From assembly GCF_017641085.1 (NCBI RefSeq), contig NZ_JAEPPI010000001.1:434001-498000 (forward strand): a stretch of 64,000 nt of DNA. Direction: 5' to 3'. Each line of letters begins with the position of its first letter. Position 1 is the first letter of the stretch. This document shows, in pieces, positions 9,001 through 17,506 of this stretch. A model generated the notes under the pieces. The model did no database searches, was not told the origin of the DNA, and worked only from the letters and a program-made list of their open reading frames with translations. Both the position numbers and the translations under genes were made by a program. The DNA comes from Gracilimonas sp. (lineage in GTDB: Bacteria > Bacteroidota > Rhodothermia > Balneolales > Balneolaceae).

Positions 9001-9669
9001 CAACACGCCGAATTATTTATTGACGGTGAGGCTTCATCGCGATGGATGGCGATTCATAAAACCCCGGAAGCCCTGGAGCAGAATTTTTCGGTTCCTGTGG
9101 ATGTGGATATTACCGTCAACGGCACCTATAGCCTCAGCTGGGATCAATCAGAAATTCCTGAAGAATGGACGGTGAAACTCGAAGACACCCAAACCGGAGA
9201 ACGGATGGATGTCTCCGAAACCGAGAGCTTTGAGTTTACGGTCAACAGCGAAAGCAATGCCAAACTGGCCGATAGCAAACAGCTGATCCTGCCTAAAGCT
9301 CCGGGAAGCTCAGTGGCTAAGCATAATGAAGAAGAAACTCCGCGATTCAGGCTGCACTTTACGAACCTGGTGGGCACCAATATTGGTAACGGCTCAAATC
9401 TACCAGCTTCCGTGGAGCTTAACCAAAACTATCCGAATCCGTTTAACCCAACTACCACTATCAAATATGGACTACCGGAGCAGGCCAGCGTACAGCTGGA
9501 GGTGTACAACATGCTGGGGCAGCGGGTGGCTGAATTGGTTAGCAAAGAGCAATCAGCCGGTAACTATGAAGTCAACTTTGATTCCGGAGGATACACCAGT
9601 GGGGTATATATTTACCAGCTGACGGTAGGCGAGAAAGTCATCACCAAAAAAATGACGCTTATTAAATAA
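6097..9669 (+). CDS. Giant secreted kelch-repeat / LamG protein with T9SS sorting domain
   Basis: A 1190-residue exported protein. A signal peptide ends near residue 41 (VPVQAQ). Six kelch-type repeats of 73 residues follow to about residue 470. Each has a VYGTKG segment, an ISWVGPDGDLWLMGG strand and LNDLWRYDLSSEQW. Six blades suit a closed beta-propeller. A LamG/concanavalin-like domain follows at about 485-640 (LTLETWVKF, GTISGVRVWDDARS). After a long beta-rich stretch, the C-terminus (about 1108-1190) carries the type IX secretion sorting domain with NQNYPNPFNPTTTIKY and a terminal basic motif. The protein should cross the outer membrane through the T9SS. Carbohydrate or surface binding is likely but not shown. 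A terminator follows the gene. Confidence 0.92.
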   Translation: MFKRDFAYNFAETNNRIYKKLTASLLTFAFAMLLWVPVQAQLDYQWVWQSGSDEIEQFGVYGTKGVASVSNVPGAREYAISWVGPDGDLWLMGGEGADINGDNGHLNDLWRYDIPSDEWTWVSGADTVDQVGIYGTKGVASNSNVPGARKGAISWTGPNGNLWLMGGYGYDVNGDLGQLNDMWHYDLSSGQWIWVSGEKTRNQSGVYGIKGSASAATVPGSRNDAISWVGPDGDLWLMGGFGYDVNGNVGSLNDLWRYDLSSEQWTWESGTDDENQTGVYGTKGNAAVSNVPGGRTFAISWVGPDGDLWLMGGIGYDINGDEGYLNDLWRYDLSSEQWTWESGSNIEGQMGVYGVKGEASDSNLPRARIHSVSWVSPDGDLWLMGGIGVGGFLNDLWRYDLSSEQWTWERGEKFTYQNGVYGTKGIASATTEPGSRKGSITWVDPNGNFWLMGGYGRNSNFETDRLNDLWQLTSKPGALELDGSAMYGRVPDVNELDASNALTLETWVKFDDVDRSSPGQNYTTLVMKGDVSSTYSYGLLLNTGSTNKTLSFYHNGLTSNNTDYDWTGIQNDIWYHVAATYDGSNAKIYINGAEQAISDVSGSISNTSDSLFIGQNGGNTKWRLDGTISGVRVWDDARSQQEIQDNMNLSLSGAEPNLVGSWLPRTGSRHSASDQSGNGNNMYLFRGDYITDFPTTTGVVIGSEGWRFLAAPGDTSTYGELLSDVWTQGYTGSDGGIPPSSNVYYYDETTKSWEVPSNATNIVGSSSNTPDSAGNGALVFVYADDDNDGTDDPFPKTLQLDDFSKTRPVKLPLSYTDSGVPQNDGWHLVSNPYPVAINWYEIVQDEANTNTLDYTYIWDHSLNGGSGGYQVHYGIAKPPSLPGESTFDGRIPAFQSFWVKAEGADASLNLTADHHVVNTELYKNATDPSPYIKLSLEGQQFSDQVSVVFPESEDDARKDVPKLNSLSAQHAELFIDGEASSRWMAIHKTPEALEQNFSVPVDVDITVNGTYSLSWDQSEIPEEWTVKLEDTQTGERMDVSETESFEFTVNSESNAKLADSKQLILPKAPGSSVAKHNEEETPRFRLHFTNLVGTNIGNGSNLPASVELNQNYPNPFNPTTTIKYGLPEQASVQLEVYNMLGQRVAELVSKEQSAGNYEVNFDSGGYTSGVYIYQLTVGEKVITKKMTLIK
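6229..7515 (+). repeat. Six tandem 219-bp kelch repeats inside the surface protein gene
   Basis: The anchor CTTAATGAC or CTCAATGAC occurs at 6412, 6631, 6850, 7069, 7273 and 7492. Spacing is 219, 219, 219, 204 and 219 bases, so the fifth unit is 15 bases shorter. Neighbouring units are close in DNA sequence, which suggests recent duplication or gene conversion. Confidence 0.9.
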
Positions 9670-9764
9670 TAAAATGAGCCGCTTTAGATTTTCTTTACGC
9701 ATACAAGTATAAGTACAAGCAAATATCAATTGCTTTACAAATGGGGTTTTCGGGGCTCAGAATG

Positions 9765-9793
9765 AAAGGAAGGCAGTTTGCCTTCCTTTTTTT
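9765..9793 (+). terminator. Rho-independent terminator after the kelch/T9SS gene
   Basis: The stem AAAGGAAGGCA / TGCCTTCCTTT has a three-base loop (GTT) and runs into a T tract. It is about 95 bases past the stop codon of the surface protein gene. Confidence 0.9.
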
Positions 9794-9879
9794 ATGCATT
9801 CTAATTGGCCGGTACTTTCCATAGTTTATCCCTTCACCTTCAAACAAAAAATCGATACGTGGATCATTCGACTCTTCTG

Positions 9880-10905
9880 ATGCCTGCGGAATGGTTCCGG
9901 CATTCAGCTACTCAGCTACACTGGCCTTCAAACCAAAACACCTGGCCCGGAGAACGACTGGAACGTGTGGAAGAGGTGTATTGCAGAATCATCGAGGAAC
10001 TCCATTTTTTTGAACCGATTCACTTGTTTGTGGAAAACCTTGAAATTCGCAACCGGGTGATGCAAAAACTATCGGGCAAAGCCGTGGATCTGGATCGGGT
10101 AATAATTCATCAGCAAAAGATAAATGACGTTTGGGCCAGGGATTGCGGACCGGTTTTTGTGCAGCATGAATCCGGTAATTTTTCGATCATCGACTGGGAT
10201 TATAATGCATGGGGAGAAAAGTACCCGGATTGGGAAGATGACAATGCAATTCCTGCTTTTATTGCACAAAAGTTTGGGGTGAACCGTAATGAACCGGGTA
10301 TGATTTTGGAGGGTGGCTCAATTGACGTTAATGGCGAAGGTGCGCTGCTTACTACAGAAGCTGTGCTGTTGAATGGGAATCGGAACCCGGATCTATCCAA
10401 AGAAGAGATTGAAGAACGTTTACGAATCTATCTTGGGGCAGAGCAAATTATTTGGTTGAAAAGGGGATTGGCCGGGGATGATACCGGCGGAAAAATAGAC
10501 AACATCACCCGATGGTTGAATAAAGATACCGTTCTTACCATGGTTTGTGAGGACAAGGAAGACGTAAATTATGATGCGCTTCAGGAAAACCTGGAAATTC
10601 TCAAACAAGTAGAGTTGAAAGGGGGAAAGAAACTAAATATTGAAACGTTGCCACTTCCTCAAAACAAAACGGTGGGTACTGCCAAAAATGGTTCAGAGTA
10701 TGTTTCGGGCAGTTACGCCAATTTCTACATAGCCAATGGAGCTGTGTTACTTCCAATACTGGATGATAAGTGGGATAACCTGGCTAAAAGTCTTCTCCAG
10801 AAATACTTTCCAGGGCGCAAAGTAATTGGTATAGCATGTACAGATCTGCTGACAGGAAAAGGGTCCATCCACAGTATAACACAACCATGGTACGGGATAA
10901 ACTAA
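9880..10905 (+). CDS. Agmatine deiminase-like protein lacking catalytic Cys and His (putative pseudoenzyme)
   Basis: A 341-residue member of the agmatine deiminase/peptidylarginine deiminase family, from ATG 9880 (MPAEWFRHSATQLHWPS). The frame is open upstream to a TTG at 9805, but MPAEW fits the family N-terminus. Substrate-binding residues are kept: Asp88 in WARDCGP, Glu144 in LEGGSI, and Asp207. The family motif DGHxDN has become GGKIDN, giving Lys205 for the catalytic His. The C-terminal GGGxIHCITQ has become KGSIHSITQ, giving Ser332 (codon AGT) for the nucleophilic Cys. The thioester chemistry of the family therefore cannot run in the usual way. The gene is otherwise full length without frameshift, and I infer a binding or regulatory role. 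It converges on an M28 peptidase gene with no base between the stop codons. Confidence 0.88.
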   Translation: MPAEWFRHSATQLHWPSNQNTWPGERLERVEEVYCRIIEELHFFEPIHLFVENLEIRNRVMQKLSGKAVDLDRVIIHQQKINDVWARDCGPVFVQHESGNFSIIDWDYNAWGEKYPDWEDDNAIPAFIAQKFGVNRNEPGMILEGGSIDVNGEGALLTTEAVLLNGNRNPDLSKEEIEERLRIYLGAEQIIWLKRGLAGDDTGGKIDNITRWLNKDTVLTMVCEDKEDVNYDALQENLEILKQVELKGGKKLNIETLPLPQNKTVGTAKNGSEYVSGSYANFYIANGAVLLPILDDKWDNLAKSLLQKYFPGRKVIGIACTDLLTGKGSIHSITQPWYGIN

Positions 10906-12219
10906 TCAGTCATTAGACGTTAGGTTCTCGTCACCGTTGGAAATACGGGTTGGGGTCTTTTCTGCTGAGACAATCACGCGTGCCGCTTTAGCAATCGCCC
11001 GGATGGTATTGGTGGCATGGGGAATATCTAACGTGTTAAACTCGTCCGACACCCTGTGATAATCCTGATCCACGTCGATAGGCGTTGTGCTGATGGTATG
11101 AGCCGGAACTCCCAGTCTTGCCAGGGTGGCATTATCAGAACGGTAAAACAGGTTTTGATTGGGATAAGGATCGGGATAGAATACAAAGTTGGAATCGGAA
11201 ACGCTGTTTTGCAGAATTTCGCCAAAAGTGGATTTTTCAAAGCCGGTGATCCAGGCCGAATTTGCTCCGTCAACGTCCGGTTTACCAATCATTTCTATGT
11301 TAAACATGGCTACAATTTCATCGGGATTCATCTGCCGGGAAAAATATTTAGAACCATATCCACCCACTTCTTCGCCGGTAAAAGCCACAAAATAAAGGGT
11401 TCTTTCCGGCTGAGGCATTTTCTTAAAATATCGAGCCAGTTCTATGACGGCTGAAACACCGGAGGCATTGTCGTTTGCACCGTTAGCAATGGAGTCTTCA
11501 TCCACCGGCGAAACCACACCAATGTGATCATAATGAGCGGAGAAAAGAACGATTTCATTTTCACGCTTCCCTTCAATTTTCCCGATTACATTCGCAAGCT
11601 GCTGACTTTTTACAGTATTCTCCAGGGTTATATCATAATTGGTAACCCGTCCGTCAAAGAACACAAAGATGTCGTTAGGTTTTGAACCAAGCTCAAAAGT
11701 TCGGTTCGACCGGCTGAAATAGGTGCGGTATTTATGAAATAATTTCTCGTGTTCCTCATCAACGATGATTACAGACGATTCATCATCAGAAGAGTATTCA
11801 CTGAATTTATCCCGGTAGTCGTTGTTAGCTGAAATATAATGGATCGTGGAATTGTCGGCCGTCCAGTTAACGGTTTCTGCATTGGTAAGGCCGAAGTAAT
11901 GCTGATCTCCCAAATCCCGGTTATTTATTGAAACCGAAGCCTGACTGGGTTTCAGTGAATAAATTGAAAATTCCTGCCGGAAATTACTATTACCGTGAAG
12001 GGTAGAGAGGCCGATATCTTGATATTCGGCAGATATGAAATCGGCGGCTTTTTCGATGCCATTCCCAAAAGCGTGACGGCCTTTCATTTTGTCGGAGCTC
12101 AACGTTTCTATGATGCGGGAAACATTGCGTTCGGAGACCTGAGGCTGTGGAGTGCACGCAGAAATCAAAAAACCGAAAATAACGGCAAAGAATACGGTTA
12201 AAGCTGGAATTCGATCCAT
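10906..12219 (-). CDS. M28-family zinc metallopeptidase, lipoprotein
   Basis: A 437-residue aminopeptidase-like protein. The start is ATG 12219, which gives a proper lipoprotein signal with LISAC at residues 18-22. The in-frame TTG at 12255 would add a poor leader. The two-zinc site of the M28 family is visible: His229 (SAHYDH), Asp250 (GANDNASG), Glu283/Glu284 (TGEEVGG), Glu309 (FNIEM) and His388 (DYHRVSD). It should cleave N-terminal residues from peptides in the periplasm or at the outer membrane. The region of residues 90-190 is less conserved and resembles a PA-type insert. The stop codon abuts that of the convergent deiminase-like gene. Confidence 0.93.
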   Translation of the reverse strand: MDRIPALTVFFAVIFGFLISACTPQPQVSERNVSRIIETLSSDKMKGRHAFGNGIEKAADFISAEYQDIGLSTLHGNSNFRQEFSIYSLKPSQASVSINNRDLGDQHYFGLTNAETVNWTADNSTIHYISANNDYRDKFSEYSSDDESSVIIVDEEHEKLFHKYRTYFSRSNRTFELGSKPNDIFVFFDGRVTNYDITLENTVKSQQLANVIGKIEGKRENEIVLFSAHYDHIGVVSPVDEDSIANGANDNASGVSAVIELARYFKKMPQPERTLYFVAFTGEEVGGYGSKYFSRQMNPDEIVAMFNIEMIGKPDVDGANSAWITGFEKSTFGEILQNSVSDSNFVFYPDPYPNQNLFYRSDNATLARLGVPAHTISTTPIDVDQDYHRVSDEFNTLDIPHATNTIRAIAKAARVIVSAEKTPTRISNGDENLTSND

Positions 12220-12319
12220 GCTAACTTTTAAGGGTTTCGTTTTTAATACGCTCAATTTTAAGCAACCTTTTGGTCTCTATTTGAAAAAAAATGATACATC
12301 AGCGTAAAGCTCTGTAAAA

Positions 12320-14695
12320 TCACGAAAACCATTTTCTCAGTGATGAATCTACCATACCCTTAGATATGGGTTTAGATATAAAGTCGTTCATACCGGCATT
12401 CAGGCATCGTTCACGATCTTCGAAGAATGCATTTGCCGTCATGGCTATAATAATCGGTTGGTTCTTCTGAGGTAGTGTTCCTCTTATTTGTAGAGTAGCT
12501 TCAATTCCATCCATCACGGGCATTTCCATATCCATAAATACCAGGTCATAGTTTTTGGAGTTAAGCAGTTCTAAGGCTTCTTTTCCGTTGGTTGCAATGT
12601 CCGGGTGAAGGTCATTTTTATTCAGAATGCTGGTAACAACTTTTTGATTCATTAAATTATCTTCAACCACTAATATTCTGAGCTTGGATAAATCCATCTC
12701 TTCATTATGGGCGGCTGATTTGATTACCTCTTCTTGCTGGTCATGCTCCGGAGGCTTGGTTTCTTCAGCTTCGATGGTAAAGAAAAAGGTGGTCCCTTTA
12801 CCGGCTTCACTCTCAAACCAGATATCGCCGCCTAATGCCTCTACCAGTTTTTTACTGATTACCAGTCCCAATCCGGTTCCTCCGTGCTTCCTTGTACGGC
12901 TGGAATCTACCTGTGTAAAGCTTTTGAAAAGCCGGTGTGCGTCCTTTTTTGAAATACCGGCACCGGTGTCTGTTATTCTGAACAACAGATTACCGGGTTT
13001 TTGCACAGATACCATGGGGCGAATAAGAATAGAAATCTTGCCTTCGGAAGTGAACTTAATAGCATTGCCGATCAGGTTAATCAGGATTTGTTTAAGCTGT
13101 GTTTGATCCGTTAAAACCCAGGCGGGGACGGCTTCGCTAATCTCCAGAGAAACCGGAATGTTTTTTCCGGAAGAAAGTGGCGAGAGCATATTCAGAATTT
13201 CACCGGTAGCCTTGCGGAGATTAACGGGCTGGAAATCAGGTTTAATACCGGCAGACTCAAGCTTAGAGTAATCCAGAATGTTATTAATGATTTCGAGCAG
13301 GTTTTCCCCGCTTTGTTTGATGTTCCGGGCGAATTCTTGCTTTTCCTGTTCCGATTTTGATTCAAGGAGCAAGTCAGAAAGGCCGATTACGGCATTAAGC
13401 GGCGTTCTGATTTCATGGCTCATTGTAGATAGAAACTGACTTTTTGCTCTGGCAGCTTCCTCAGCTTTTATCCTTGCCCGGCTTAGGGAGTTTGTGAACC
13501 GGTAAGAAAGAATCAGGGATTGCAAAAAGAAGAAGGAGAAAAATCCAACAAAATTCAGCAGCAGATTTTCTTGAAGGATGGTCAGGTACTCTAAAAGGTT
13601 GTGCATGAAAACAGTAAATACTATGACTACACTGGCAAGGGCAAACCAAGCCCCCTCTCTTTTCTTAAATGCTGCTTTAATGTAAACCCAGGTGATGTAA
13701 GTCAGGGCTAAAGGTATAGATGCAAAAAACAGGTTAAGTATGGCAGTGAAATAAAATGGAGGGAAGAAAATGGTCACAAAAGAGAAGGCACCGAAAATTC
13801 CCGCAAAAACATAGATAAACTTCCTCGAAGCTTCCTGAGGGTATAGTTTATGGACAAAAATGCAAAACAAGGCCGCTGTAAAATACAATGAAAAGTATTC
13901 TGCCTTTATGGTAAGTATCCATGGGAGGTCAGGGAAGAGGTAATGCAAGGGATAAAGGCCGGTTCCAAAAATTCGGTAACTGAATAAGAAACAGACAAAG
14001 GCGAAATAGAACATGGGCAGTTCGTGGCGCCCGAATAGGTAGAGTCCCATAAAGAACAGGCCGATCATAAAAAGGCAACCGGTTAAAAGAAGGGTATAGC
14101 CTATTTCAATAGTGCGTTCGCGCTCAAGAAAATCCTCCATTCCCAGTTTTATGGGTAATCGAATTCCACCTTTGCTGTGCCTGAAGTTGGACACATGCAG
14201 AACTACCCGGAGTGTGTCTGACTGTATATGATCTATGGATACCGTACTTGGCAGCCAAAAAGGGGTATAGGCTTTACGGTTAGTTGCTACCTGTCCGTTT
14301 CGGGAAATCACTTCGCCATTGATATATAAAGTATAAGCGGTGTAAAGATCAGGAATGCTGATGGCCAGCGATGGGTGGTCACTCGGTTTAATGATCCGGA
14401 CCGCATAGGTTGCATATCCGTAAGAGGAAAGCTCAGGGTCCTCATTCCATAAATGGGGAAAATCTACAAGAGGTGCGGCAGAGTCTTTGTTCACCTGGTC
14501 TGGAGGGATAAGATCACGCCAGTAAAAAAACCACTCACCATCTAAATCAATAACTTTCTCTTGCCGGAAATCAATGTCGGATAAATCAATCACCCCTTTT
14601 ACAGCCAGTGGCTGGCCGATGGATGGTGAACTACTCAGTAATATCAGACTCCATATACAGGCTATGCTGTAATAAAGTTTGTGTCTTTGTTGCAT
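12320..14695 (-). CDS. Hybrid sensor histidine kinase with 7TMR-DISM sensor and receiver domain
   Basis: A 791-residue membrane sensor. A signal peptide (to about 27) precedes an extracellular 7TMR-DISM jelly-roll-like domain (about 30-190), which in related proteins binds carbohydrate-like ligands. Seven transmembrane helices span about 198-400. The HisKA domain has its phosphoacceptor His427 in STMSHEIRTPLNAVIGLS. The ATPase domain (about 545-660) has the N, G1 (DTGAGI) and G2 (HGGTGLGL) boxes. A receiver domain follows (about 673-791) with Asp722 in LVFMDMEMPVMDG and the lysine in SKPIS. It lacks a DNA-binding output and presumably passes phosphate to an Hpt protein elsewhere. No cognate regulator is adjacent. 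Confidence 0.95.
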   Translation of the reverse strand: MQQRHKLYYSIACIWSLILLSSSPSIGQPLAVKGVIDLSDIDFRQEKVIDLDGEWFFYWRDLIPPDQVNKDSAAPLVDFPHLWNEDPELSSYGYATYAVRIIKPSDHPSLAISIPDLYTAYTLYINGEVISRNGQVATNRKAYTPFWLPSTVSIDHIQSDTLRVVLHVSNFRHSKGGIRLPIKLGMEDFLERERTIEIGYTLLLTGCLFMIGLFFMGLYLFGRHELPMFYFAFVCFLFSYRIFGTGLYPLHYLFPDLPWILTIKAEYFSLYFTAALFCIFVHKLYPQEASRKFIYVFAGIFGAFSFVTIFFPPFYFTAILNLFFASIPLALTYITWVYIKAAFKKREGAWFALASVVIVFTVFMHNLLEYLTILQENLLLNFVGFFSFFFLQSLILSYRFTNSLSRARIKAEEAARAKSQFLSTMSHEIRTPLNAVIGLSDLLLESKSEQEKQEFARNIKQSGENLLEIINNILDYSKLESAGIKPDFQPVNLRKATGEILNMLSPLSSGKNIPVSLEISEAVPAWVLTDQTQLKQILINLIGNAIKFTSEGKISILIRPMVSVQKPGNLLFRITDTGAGISKKDAHRLFKSFTQVDSSRTRKHGGTGLGLVISKKLVEALGGDIWFESEAGKGTTFFFTIEAEETKPPEHDQQEEVIKSAAHNEEMDLSKLRILVVEDNLMNQKVVTSILNKNDLHPDIATNGKEALELLNSKNYDLVFMDMEMPVMDGIEATLQIRGTLPQKNQPIIIAMTANAFFEDRERCLNAGMNDFISKPISKGMVDSSLRKWFS

Positions 14696-14758
14696 TACTA
14701 ACCCGACGAATTATTCAGTCAGAATGTATGCAAATGAAAGTCTTTTTAATATTAGAAC

Positions 14759-15868
14759 TTAAACGGCTGTGGTAGGCTGCCATTCAAAACCGGGGTCTCC
14801 GAATTTTTTCAACGTACGGTAATGAGAAGCCACAGCCTGGCGAAAAGTAGGATGGTGATTGTAAGGAATACCGAATTCTTTGGCTGTATCCTCTACGATA
14901 TAACTAATCTGAGGGTAGTGGATGCTGCATACCTTTGGGAAAAGATGGTGCTCAATCTGGAAATTCAATCCGCCAATAAACCAAGACAATGGTTTGTTCT
15001 CACGAGCAAAGTTATTGGTAGTAATCATTTCATGGATAGCCCAGTGGTTTTCAATTACGTTGTCTTCATTGGGCTCGGGGTGCATGGTTTCTTCCACCAC
15101 ATGCGCAAGCTGGAAAATGACACCAAGGATAAATCCGGCGGTGAGGTGTAGACTCATAAAACCGATTAACCAGTGGTACCAGGTAATATCCAATAACAAC
15201 AATGGTAAAGCGATGGTATAGCCGTAGTACAAAATTTTTGTCACTATCAACGTGACCCATTCAGAAAGCGGGTGCTGTTTGTTTTCGTAGGGGCCCAGCG
15301 GACTTTTAAAGAAGTACCAGTAATCTTTAACAAAAACCCAGAAAAATGTGGCAAAACTATAGGCAAAAAAAGCCAGAATATGCTGTAACCGATGAACAGG
15401 CTTATGCTCCGAATGCGGGGAAAGCCGAATGAAGGCGGCTACTTCAAGATCTTCATCATGCCCGTGAATGTTAGTATAGGTATGGTGAATGATATTGTGG
15501 GTGATCTTCCAGATGTACCCGTTGGCGCCCATCAGGTCAAAAGTGAGTCCCAGCAGGTAGTTGATGGTTTTGTTGGAAGAATAAGCTCCGTGAAGGGCAT
15601 CATGAGCTACGGAAAATCCAATACCGGCCATGCCCACGCCCATGGCAATACACATAACCCACATAAACCCAAGCGAGAATTGCCCTGAAATGAGGAGGGC
15701 ATATGCTCCAAAATAAAGAGTAAGCAGCGCAACGGTTTTGATAACCATAGACGCATTCGCATGTTGAGATAAGTTGTTCTCTTTAAAGTATTGATCCACC
15801 CGCTTTTTTACCGTACGGCTGAATTCTTTGTCTATTTTATTGTTGAACGTAACTTTTTCTACACTCAC
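14759..15868 (-). CDS. Membrane fatty acid desaturase (acyl-CoA/acyl-lipid type)
   Basis: A 369-residue di-iron membrane desaturase. The three histidine boxes are complete: HDALH at 89-93, HNIIHH at 124-129, and QIEHH at 304-308. The Gln-containing third box is typical of front-end (delta-6-like) and linoleoyl-CoA desaturase relatives, but no cytochrome b5 domain is fused. Four or more hydrophobic helices lie at about 44-62, 64-86, 165-185 and 205-245. It should insert double bonds in membrane fatty acids, perhaps in cold adaptation; a cold-shock gene lies nearby. The apparent start is GTG 15868 and no clear ribosome binding site is seen, so the N-terminus is uncertain by some residues. Confidence 0.93.
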   Translation of the reverse strand: MSVEKVTFNNKIDKEFSRTVKKRVDQYFKENNLSQHANASMVIKTVALLTLYFGAYALLISGQFSLGFMWVMCIAMGVGMAGIGFSVAHDALHGAYSSNKTINYLLGLTFDLMGANGYIWKITHNIIHHTYTNIHGHDEDLEVAAFIRLSPHSEHKPVHRLQHILAFFAYSFATFFWVFVKDYWYFFKSPLGPYENKQHPLSEWVTLIVTKILYYGYTIALPLLLLDITWYHWLIGFMSLHLTAGFILGVIFQLAHVVEETMHPEPNEDNVIENHWAIHEMITTNNFARENKPLSWFIGGLNFQIEHHLFPKVCSIHYPQISYIVEDTAKEFGIPYNHHPTFRQAVASHYRTLKKFGDPGFEWQPTTAV

Positions 15869-15926
15869 AAAGCCATTGGTTTGTTAATCATTGCCATTTA
15901 CCAAAATACGTATAATTGGATCAAAA

Positions 15927-17126
15927 TCACTTATTGTCGGATATTATCTTCAACCCGCGTGCGGAAAGGCGCTGAACCAGTAATTCACCCAGTGCTGAAA
16001 CGGGAGTTTTAAAACCCGATTTTGTCTTCAACTCATCGGAGTTCTCGGCCAAACATAAAGCCGATTCACATAAAAAAAACACCGTCGATTTATTGCCGGG
16101 ATCACCGGGGTAACTCATTTTCAGTGAAGCCTTTTGGTTATCTTTATCTTCTGCAACAGCCAGTAATTTAAAGTAGCCATTCTCGATTTGTTCTTCTGAA
16201 GGACCTTCGCCCGGTGCCGGCATTATTTTTCGAAGAAGGTTTCTGAACCACTCAAAAGGCCCCAAGAGGGTAATAGAAAGCACAATAATTGATACCACAA
16301 AAAAAGGAACAGGATTAAACCATTGCCCCAGGGATGAATGTTCGCTATAGGAAATGCTCTCCGCATAAGGAGCACCCTGCTCTTTCATCAGCTCTGCTGT
16401 TCTATACACTACTTTGGAATTGATGGCCCCCATAATAAACGGTGCAGACCATCGCCTGATTGCTGAGTCGAAACCAAAAAACTGTGCATCTTCGGGTTTG
16501 TGAATGTTCTGTTCAGTGTTTTGGCTAAGCAACAGGGTGGGGGTATTCATCTTTTTATATTCACCGGTCTCAAACTTATTCAACATGGTAGCGATAGTGC
16601 CGCCGTTAAATCCCCCGCTGATTGAGTAATAACTTTTGATGCTCAGCTTTTCCGGTTGGTCAAACTCTTTTTGAAGCAGAAAAGCGGCAATGTCGGCCGG
16701 TACGGAATCAAATCCTGAAAAAGGAATCAGAAGAGCACCGGATTCCCTGGCCATTTCTCCATATGTATCAGCCATCTGTTTTATGAAGCCGACTTCACCC
16801 GTGATATCCAGGTAGTGAGTGCCGAATTTGGCGCAGGCTGCAATTACGTTTTCCCCATACAGAGAAAACGGACCGGCTGTAGTTATGACGATCTTTGTTT
16901 TTTGGACGACTTCTTCGACCCGCTCTTTGTTTAGGTTGTCAACAATAAAGCATCGGTTTTCAGGGAGGTCCAGTTTTTTAGCAAGTGCAGAAACTTTATC
17001 CGGATTTCGGGCGGCTATTCCCCATTTGAAATCTTCAGGGGCATGTTTTTTAAGGTATCGGGCCGCACGCCTTCCGGTAAACCCGGTAGCTCCAATAAGG
17101 ATGAGGTCAAAAAATGTATCAGGCAT
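15927..17126 (-). CDS. Saccharopine dehydrogenase-family / trans-acting enoyl reductase-like protein
   Basis: A 399-residue protein with an N-terminal Rossmann fold (LILIGATGFTGRRAARYL, residues 7-24) and a saccharopine dehydrogenase-type continuation (DITGEVGFI). A hydrophobic segment lies at about 275-300. This matches the membrane-associated oxidoreductase group that includes mycobacterial trans-acting enoyl reductases, not true lysine-pathway enzymes. I chose ATG 17126. The frame stays open up to 17171, but that extension would run through the cold-shock terminator. The substrate is unknown; a lipid role would fit the desaturase next to it. The two genes are on the same strand with about 58 bases between them. 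Confidence 0.85.
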   Translation of the reverse strand: MPDTFFDLILIGATGFTGRRAARYLKKHAPEDFKWGIAARNPDKVSALAKKLDLPENRCFIVDNLNKERVEEVVQKTKIVITTAGPFSLYGENVIAACAKFGTHYLDITGEVGFIKQMADTYGEMARESGALLIPFSGFDSVPADIAAFLLQKEFDQPEKLSIKSYYSISGGFNGGTIATMLNKFETGEYKKMNTPTLLLSQNTEQNIHKPEDAQFFGFDSAIRRWSAPFIMGAINSKVVYRTAELMKEQGAPYAESISYSEHSSLGQWFNPVPFFVVSIIVLSITLLGPFEWFRNLLRKIMPAPGEGPSEEQIENGYFKLLAVAEDKDNQKASLKMSYPGDPGNKSTVFFLCESALCLAENSDELKTKSGFKTPVSALGELLVQRLSARGLKIISDNK

Positions 17127-17154
17127 AACGCATAAGTTGTAGAAAATAGCAGGT

Positions 17155-17190
17155 ATAAAAAAACCCCTCACTTGGGTAAGTGAGGGGTTT
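17155..17190 (-). terminator. Strong terminator of the first cold-shock gene
   Basis: A perfect 13-bp stem (AAACCCCTCACTT / AAGTGAGGGGTTT) with a GGGT loop. On the minus strand it is followed by seven T. It is 24 bases past the cold-shock stop codon. Confidence 0.95.
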
Positions 17191-17213
17191 ATCTAAAGTA
17201 TCAAAGGATAGAA

Positions 17214-17423
17214 TTATCCGACTCTTGAAACTTCAACAGCGCTAAGGCCTTTAGGAGTTTCTTCGACTTCAAATTCTACTTCTTCACCGTCAGCAAGCCC
17301 CTCTTCAAATCCAAGGTTTTGAATGTTGTTGCGGTGTACAAAAATATCTTTTCCACCATTTTCAGGTTCGATGAAACCAAAACCTTTTTGAGCATCAAAC
17401 CATTTAATTTTACCGTATTCCAT
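17214..17423 (-). CDS. Cold-shock domain protein
   Basis: A 69-residue single cold-shock domain (OB-fold). RNP1 is KGFGFIEPE and RNP2 is DIFVHRNNI; together they bind single-stranded RNA or DNA. The protein starts [12 protein letters not shown] and ends [11 protein letters not shown]. It acts as an RNA chaperone, classically during cold shock or growth change. It has its own terminator. Upstream, its untranslated leader has a sequence block shared with a second cold-shock gene at 21335-21544, which is about 80 percent identical in protein. Confidence 0.97.
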   Translation of the reverse strand: MEYGKIKWFDAQKGFGFIEPENGGKDIFVHRNNIQNLGFEEGLADGEEVEFEVEETPKGLSAVEVSRVG

Positions 17424-17506
17424 AATGTGTTGTGTTGTAATGAGTGCAGCAGACTTTAATTAGTTCAAGAATTGAAGTGAATAAAGGTGCGGCTGCATAA
17501 TTTATT

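Noticed and set aside
17127-17171. N-terminal extension of the saccharopine-dehydrogenase-like gene
   Set aside because: It would translate through the terminator of the cold-shock gene; the Rossmann motif fits the later start.
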